A stretch of 64,000 nt of DNA from Pseudomonas sp. HAR-UPW-AIA-41 (lineage in GTDB: Bacteria; Pseudomonadota; Gammaproteobacteria; Pseudomonadales; Pseudomonadaceae): assembly GCF_002304225.1 (NCBI RefSeq), contig NZ_NSLB01000001.1, forward strand, positions 842,388 to 906,387, given 5' to 3'. This document shows, in pieces, positions 59,417 to 64,000 of this stretch. Made by a program: the position numbers and the translations under genes. Below the pieces are notes generated by a model. It made no database searches. It was given only the letters and a program-made list of their open reading frames with translations, and was not told the origin of the DNA. The stretch's first letter is position 1, and each line of letters starts with the position of its first letter.

Positions 59417-61053
59417 GCCGCATCCCAGCTCACGTAACAGACCTCGACCGGAATACCCTGTTCGGCAGCAAAGGCCAGCCAGCGTTTCTGGTTGTCCTGA
59501 AGCCGGTCCCCAGGACCTTTCACCTCGATCATCCGGTAGCGGCGTTCGGCGGGGTAGAACTGGATCAGGTCGGGCATGCCGGAGCGGTTGGCTTTTATGT
59601 CCCGCAGCAGGCGGGTAAAGCAGGCCTGTAGGTGCTGCGCCGGAATGCAGTGCAGCGCCATTTCCAAGAGCGGCTCATCAAGCAGTGTCCAGAATACGAA
59701 TGGCGACTGGATGCCAACTTTCTCCCGGTAGCGCTGCACAATCAGCTGCGCATAGTCGGGCTGCTGCAGACGAGCCAGGCACGCGTCGAAGAGCTGCTGA
59801 CGACGGGAGTAAAAGTCCGCGCTGTAAAGATCAACCGGACCACTGTGAAACGGATGGAAGAATGCCCCAGGCAGTGGAGCAAAGATGGCGTCCCAGCACA
59901 GCAGGCCGAACAAGCTGCACAACAACGTGTTCTCCACGTAGTGCACCGGGGTCTGTTCGGTACTGATGTGATCACGCACGGCGACCTCGACACTGCCATG
60001 AGCAGGCATGGGCAAGGTCAACTCGATGCAAGCGGCTTCGACAGGCTTAGGCTGCCTCTCGGCAGGAAAACCCAGTTTGCGCTGCAGGCGGGGGAGTGCG
60101 CGCCCAATACGCTGACATTCTTCATCGCTTTTAGGCAGGGCGCTAAATGCCAGTGCCTGCTGGTAAGCGTCGGCATCACGGCCCAGTTGTTCCAGCACAC
60201 GAACTTGCCGCCAGCGAGCTTCGGAGTATTCGCTGCGTTGATAGACCGCTAGCGCTTGCTCCAGCTCGCCGCACTTCTCCAGGTGCTGGGCAAGGTGGAA
60301 CAGCTGCTTTGACTGGCGGCTGCGCAGATACGAATTAGCCGAGGAAAAAGCCAGGAGTGGCGGCAGAACACTTTCAACCGGCTCGCCAGCTTCGAAACGA
60401 ACCCGCAGATCACGCAGGTGCAGGTAATCCTCCAGATCCTGTCGAGAGCGGAAGCCGCGAGACTCGGGAGTGATGTCCACCGACTCGTAGCGGTAGATGC
60501 CGAGGTCTGCCAGCACAAACTCGGACCAGTCCTGAGCCAGATTACCGAAGAACAACAGGCGCAGACGGTTGCACAGCTCATCGATCTGCAGGCTCAGCAG
60601 GCGATCATTCAGTGCTGGGCACCAATTGGAAAAGGGCTGGGCTGGTAAGTCCTGCGCCAGCAGCTGCTCCAGAAGTGCCGTCTTTTTCTGTGAGCTGCGC
60701 CGATCCGGAAGTGGCAGATGCGCCAGCAGTTCATCCTTGCGCAACAGCTCGGCGACCTCTACTGCTGTCAGCGGCATCTGCTCACTGACCCAGCCAAGTT
60801 CAAGCAACGGTCCTGCGGCAAATAGACAATCACCGATCTCGGGATAGTCGAGCTTGCTCAGGCGAAAGTGGCAACCCCGGCGCATGATCATACGCACCAA
60901 GAGTGCCTGTGCTCGCCACTCCACCACCTCGAAATTGCTGATGAAGGTCTGCTCCTCCGCAGTCAGCAAGTCGGCATAGCGCTCGCCCAGCCAGGCAAGC
61001 ACTGTGCGGAAGTTGCTGAGATAGTAGAGCTCGGGAGGAAGCGAGGTGGGCAT
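59413..61053 (-). CDS. FAN1-like VRR-NUC structure-specific nuclease
   Basis: A 546-residue protein with the VRR-NUC domain at the C-terminus (G-M-P-D-L-I-Q-F and I-E-V-K-G, the PD-x-EVK active site) and the helical SAP/TPR-like N-terminal parts of bacterial FAN1, which unhooks interstrand crosslinks and cuts 5' flaps. ATG 61053 matches the conserved L-P-P-E-L-Y-Y-L-S-N-F start; 19 upstream codons lie over the LexA box. No clear ribosome binding site is visible. It forms an operon with the helicase. Confidence 0.9.
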   Translation of the reverse strand: MPTSLPPELYYLSNFRTVLAWLGERYADLLTAEEQTFISNFEVVEWRAQALLVRMIMRRGCHFRLSKLDYPEIGDCLFAAGPLLELGWVSEQMPLTAVEVAELLRKDELLAHLPLPDRRSSQKKTALLEQLLAQDLPAQPFSNWCPALNDRLLSLQIDELCNRLRLLFFGNLAQDWSEFVLADLGIYRYESVDITPESRGFRSRQDLEDYLHLRDLRVRFEAGEPVESVLPPLLAFSSANSYLRSRQSKQLFHLAQHLEKCGELEQALAVYQRSEYSEARWRQVRVLEQLGRDADAYQQALAFSALPKSDEECQRIGRALPRLQRKLGFPAERQPKPVEAACIELTLPMPAHGSVEVAVRDHISTEQTPVHYVENTLLCSLFGLLCWDAIFAPLPGAFFHPFHSGPVDLYSADFYSRRQQLFDACLARLQQPDYAQLIVQRYREKVGIQSPFVFWTLLDEPLLEMALHCIPAQHLQACFTRLLRDIKANRSGMPDLIQFYPAERRYRMIEVKGPGDRLQDNQKRWLAFAAEQGIPVEVCYVSWDAA

Positions 61054-61064
61054 GCTGGTAATCA

Positions 61065-61080
61065 CTGTATTCTTGTACAG
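61065..61080 (-). promoter_or_regulatory. LexA box upstream of fan1
   Basis: CTGT-ATTCTTGT-ACAG at 61065-61080, 12 bases before the fan1 ATG on the minus strand, is a match to CTGT-N8-ACAG with one G in the AT-rich core of the plus strand. It would place the crosslink-repair operon under SOS control. Confidence 0.65.
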
Positions 61081-61249
61081 GATTGTCTGCTTTGATGCTG
61101 GGAGGAGCAACTGCCAGAGGTCGTATACCTACCTCACTAATTGAACATGAAGTTGCTGCAGTCGAAGCAGTCTGGTTTTTGCAAAGGGTTGCAATCGGCC
61201 AAATGGAGGCGTTAGGCAGAGCCTAGGGAAGAAGGGGCGATTCAATACG

Positions 61250-61861
61250 TTATGTATGACCGCCTGCGAGATAAATGCTGATTTGTGCCACTGCGTCCTC
61301 AGGGCTGACGATAGTCGAGTTGATCACTAGGTCAGGTTGCGCTGGAGGCTCATAGGCGCTGCTGATCCCTGTCATGTTTGGCAGTTGTCCTTGTCGGGCT
61401 TTTTTATAGAGGCCTTTGGGGTCTCGCTGCTCGCACACCGCCAGCGGCGTATCAACAAATACTTCGATAAAGTTATTTTCCCCGATTAACTCCCGGGCCA
61501 TCTGACGCTCTGCTCGGAAAGGACTGATAAAGGCTGCTATCACGATCAGTCCGGCATCAAGCATCAGTCTGGCCACTTCTGCCACTCGCCGAATATTTTC
61601 GACCCGGTCAGCATCGGTAAAGCCTAGGTCCTTGTTCAAACCTTGACGGACGTTATCACCATCGAGGACGTAGGTACGTTTGCCCAGTGCGTGGAGTTCT
61701 TTCTCCAACGTATTGGCGATGGTCGATTTTCCAGAGCCGGAAAGTCCGGTGAACCAGATTACCTTGCCTCTATGGCCATTCAGGCGTTCGCGGTCCTCAC
61801 GGGTAATGCTAAGTGCTTGGCGATGTACGTTTTGAGCGCGGCGTGAGTTGTGGTTGATCAT
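61250..61861 (-). CDS. cysC: Adenylylsulfate kinase CysC (stand-alone)
   Basis: A 203-residue APS kinase making PAPS. The P-loop G-L-S-G-S-G-K-S-T (about 38-46), D-G-D-N-V-R-Q-G-L and the lid K-G-L-Y-K-K-A-R are intact. No cysN or cysD is nearby, unlike the fused CysNC of other pseudomonads, so it may serve sulfated surface polymers. ATG 61861 lies after AGGGAGA. The flanking sequence 61081-61249 holds no gene. Confidence 0.9.
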   Translation of the reverse strand: MINHNSRRAQNVHRQALSITREDRERLNGHRGKVIWFTGLSGSGKSTIANTLEKELHALGKRTYVLDGDNVRQGLNKDLGFTDADRVENIRRVAEVARLMLDAGLIVIAAFISPFRAERQMARELIGENNFIEVFVDTPLAVCEQRDPKGLYKKARQGQLPNMTGISSAYEPPAQPDLVINSTIVSPEDAVAQISIYLAGGHT

Positions 61862-62068
61862 GCCGACGTCTCCCTGTTTCAGTAGCAGCTGGATTTAGAT
61901 TACTGAACCAATCTAACGGCTTTGACTATCGATTGCTCTGCCTACCTCAACAACTGCCTTTTTGATCACGAGAAGAAGGGTTTTTGGCATTATATGGATG
62001 TGAGGCCTCCTTTGCTGGGTTCGGCTCTGTGCTTTACCCTCTGCGCCCCAAATAAACAAGGAAGTACC

Positions 62069-62845
62069 ATGCGGTATCATGTTCTCGGTTCTGCTTTTTT
62101 AATCGCTGTATTGCACACTCCGGGGCTTTTTGCTCAGGACGATTTGCTTGATTCTCTCAGTGAACCGGAAAACTTTTCCGAGGCACGCCAGATCCGAGGG
62201 GTGCTTAAAGCCCGTGACCAGGCCGTGTTGTCCAGCGAACTAGCGGGGCGCATCGTCGAAATGCCCTTTGCTGAAGCGCAGCGCTTCTCTAGGGGTGATG
62301 TATTGGTTCGCTTCGATTGCAGCGCCTATCAGGCTCAACTCAACGCAGCGAACGCAGCCAGTCGTGCTGCTCGCGAGGAACTGAAGAATAAGCAGCAACT
62401 GGCCGCACTCAACTCCGTGGGGCGCTTCGAAGTGGCCCTGGCCGAGGCCCGCCAGGCGCAGGCCCAGGCTGAGGCGCAGGTCTACCAGGTGCAGGTGCAG
62501 CGTTGCCAGGTGAAGGCTCCCTACGACGGCCAGGTCGTCAACCGCCGCGTGCAGCCCCATGAGAGTGTGCCCGGCGGCGCGCCGCTGCTGGAGGTGGTGG
62601 ATAACCGCACCTTGGAGATCCACCTGCTGGTGCCCTCGCGCTGGATCGGTGCCCTCAAGCCGGGCGAGCCCTTCGAATTCATCCCCGACGAGACCGGCAA
62701 GCCGCTCAAGGCCGTGGTCAAGCGCCTGGGCGCGCGCATCGACGAAGGCAGCCAGACGCTGCTGCTGATCGGTGGCCTGCCCGAGGATGCACAGGGCCTG
62801 GTGGCCGGCATGAGCGGTAGTGCGCGCTTCCCGGAGGCGCGATGA
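62069..62845 (+). CDS. Periplasmic adaptor (HlyD/RND type) of an export system
   Basis: A 258-residue exported protein: signal peptide (about 1-22, ending F-A-Q), a biotin-lipoyl half-motif (S-E-L-A-G-R-I-V-E), a short coiled coil (residues about 85-135, N-A-A-S-R-A-A-R-E-E-L) and the second lipoyl half (V-K-A-P-Y-D-G-Q-V-V-N). The C-terminal barrel is short. AAGGAAG precedes the ATG at 62069; the open frame extends 49 codons upstream without a signal. Its stop overlaps the next start (ATGA), so the two make one export complex. Confidence 0.85.
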   Translation: MRYHVLGSAFLIAVLHTPGLFAQDDLLDSLSEPENFSEARQIRGVLKARDQAVLSSELAGRIVEMPFAEAQRFSRGDVLVRFDCSAYQAQLNAANAASRAAREELKNKQQLAALNSVGRFEVALAEARQAQAQAEAQVYQVQVQRCQVKAPYDGQVVNRRVQPHESVPGGAPLLEVVDNRTLEIHLLVPSRWIGALKPGEPFEFIPDETGKPLKAVVKRLGARIDEGSQTLLLIGGLPEDAQGLVAGMSGSARFPEAR

Positions 62846-64000
62846 ACGCACCGGTGCCCGGTTTTGCTGAGCGTGTCTTCGCGGTCTTCCTCAGCCTACA
62901 GGCCCAGGCCCGACAGGCCGCTACGACAGAGCAGCTGGCCTTCGCCATGGTCAACGACGGCCAGGGTCTGTTCGGCTACCGCCATGCGGCACTGTTGATT
63001 GCCGGCAAGGTCCGTGCCCTAACCGGCATCAGCGTGGTGGAGCCTAATGCCCCCTTCGTCGCCTTCGTCGAACGGGCGACGGGGCAGCGCCTGGCCGTTG
63101 GCCTGCTGGGCGAGCCCTGCATGGTCGACCCGGCCGCGTTGGACGAGAGCAGCCGCGACGACTGGCAGGCGCTGTCCGCGCCCCACGTCTTCTGGCTGCC
63201 GCTGAAGGACCGCCAGGGCGCCGTGTTCGGCGGCCTGTGGATCGCCCGCGACACCCCCTGGAGCGAGGCCGAGCAGGCTCTGCTGATGCAACTGGGAGGC
63301 ACCTATGGTCACGCCTGGCTGGCCCTACAGCCGCGCAAGCCCTGGCGCCTGCGCTGGCCGAAGAAGAGGCTCCTGGCCCTGGCCGCCGCGCTGGCTCTGG
63401 TGCTGCTGGTGCCGGTGCGCCAGTCGGTGCTGGCACCCGCCGAAGTGGTGCCCCAGGGCGGCCGTGTGGTGGCCGCGCCGCTGGACGGGGTGATCGCCGA
63501 ATTCCTCGTCAAGCCCAACCAAAGTGTCGCCGCCGGTGACCTGCTGGTACTCTTCGACGCCACCACCCTCAAGGCCCAGGCCGATGTCGCCGAACGCGCC
63601 CTGGGGGTGGCCGAGGCGGAGCTGAAAGCCAACAGCCAGCGCGCCTTCGCCGATGCCGAGTCCAGCGCGCGCATCGACCTGCTGGCTGCCCGCGTGGAGC
63701 AGAAGCGCGCCGAGCGCGACTACGCCAGACAGTTGCTGGCCCGCAGCGAAGTTCGTGCCGAGCGCGCCGGTATCGCCGTGTTCGCCGATGCCGAGCGCCT
63801 CACCGGCAAGCCGGTGCAGACCGGCGAGCGACTGATGCAGATCGCCGACCCGGCCCAGGCAGAACTGCGCATCGAGCTGCCGGTGGGCGACGCCATCGCT
63901 CTTCGTGCCGAGCGCGCCGGTATCGCCGTGTTCGCCGATGCCGAGCGCCTCACCGGCAAGCCGGTGCAGACCGGCGAGCGACTGATGCAGATCGCCGACC
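62842..64000 (+). CDS. GAF-like/HlyD membrane fusion protein (3' truncated by window)
   Basis: The frame stays open to the window end (386 codons visible). Residues about 1-165 look like a GAF-type sensor domain (L-F-G-Y-R-H-A-A-L-L; W-L-P-L-K-D-R-Q-G-A-V-F-G-G-L), then a transmembrane helix at about 176-193, a lipoyl domain (D-G-V-I-A-E-F-L-V-K-P-N) and a coiled coil to about 300, as in HlyD proteins of type I or peptidase-linked exporters. From residue 304 a 50-residue unit is duplicated in tandem. Name and substrate are uncertain. Confidence 0.78.
   Translation, partial: MNAPVPGFAERVFAVFLSLQAQARQAATTEQLAFAMVNDGQGLFGYRHAALLIAGKVRALTGISVVEPNAPFVAFVERATGQRLAVGLLGEPCMVDPAALDESSRDDWQALSAPHVFWLPLKDRQGAVFGGLWIARDTPWSEAEQALLMQLGGTYGHAWLALQPRKPWRLRWPKKRLLALAAALALVLLVPVRQSVLAPAEVVPQGGRVVAAPLDGVIAEFLVKPNQSVAAGDLLVLFDATTLKAQADVAERALGVAEAELKANSQRAFADAESSARIDLLAARVEQKRAERDYARQLLARSEVRAERAGIAVFADAERLTGKPVQTGERLMQIADPAQAELRIELPVGDAIALRAERAGIAVFADAERLTGKPVQTGERLMQIAD
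63752..64000 (+). repeat. 150-bp direct tandem duplication
   Basis: Bases 63752-63850 are identical to 63902-64000, a period of exactly 150 (50 codons), in frame within the HlyD-like gene. Only 99 bases of the second copy are in the window, so the total copy number is unknown. Confidence 0.9.

Overview
This window is a stretch of a Pseudomonas chromosome. Almost every block has the gene content and order I remember from P. aeruginosa PAO1 (the fab cluster, etfD/etfBA, tpm-htpX, msrB-gpx-ospR-sagS, copRS, queF, rssB-rssC-tal-dusA, thrS-infC-rpmI-rplT-pheST-ihfA). The proteins are typical of the genus, but I cannot name the species. There are no insertion sequences, CRISPR arrays or prophages. 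It is mostly core genome. A less conserved part follows tRNA-Pro (about 57-64 kb), and there is a copper-resistance insertion at 34-39.5 kb.

Layout. 1-12.5 kb: the end of sppA, maf/yceF, then the long co-directional lipid and DNA cluster yceD-rpmF-plsX-fabD-fabG-acpP-fabF-pabC-mltG-tmk-holB-pilZ-tatD, an RgsA-like small RNA on the opposite strand, and a TetR regulator. 12.5-18.5 kb: a radical SAM protein, a DUF4823 lipoprotein, a DUF1285 protein, and the electron-transfer flavoprotein genes etfD and etfBA diverging from a region with a PsrA-like site. 18.5-30 kb: a dioxygenase, tpm, htpX, an SDR, alaA, and an oxidative-stress and signalling group (msrB, gpx, ospR, a SagS-like hybrid kinase). 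30-34 kb: tRNA-Glu and tRNA-Gly, a transglutaminase-like protein, an ABC-2 exporter and a TrmK-like methyltransferase. 34-39.5 kb: CopRS with a cupredoxin, CopA and CopB. 39.5-49 kb: queF, a thioesterase, mlaA, PilZ, rssB/rssC, tal, dusA, a probable SOS-controlled micro-ORF and a PuuB-like oxidase. 49-57 kb: tRNA-Val, the thrS-to-ihfA translation cluster, a MerR regulator and tRNA-Pro. 57-64 kb: a Rad3-type helicase plus FAN1 nuclease operon behind a LexA box, cysC, and the start of an HlyD-type export operon that ends at the window edge in a perfect tandem duplication.

Most notable observations. (1) A 33-codon predicted membrane peptide at 46673-46774, with a strong ribosome binding site, lies downstream of a promoter overlapped by a perfect CTGT-N8-ACAG LexA box. 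The layout resembles SOS-induced toxins of the TisB type. (2) A second LexA box sits directly upstream of fan1. (3) Two hairpins in the thrS leader have 7-nt loops that display the threonine anticodons UGU and GGU, consistent with an E. coli-like ThrRS operator. (4) An RgsA-like sRNA carries a sequence complementary to the acpP ribosome binding site in this same window. (5) A 150-bp in-frame tandem duplication occurs in a GAF-HlyD fusion gene.

All calls come from reading the sequence. Family assignments rest on motifs and remembered homologues, and no searches were run.
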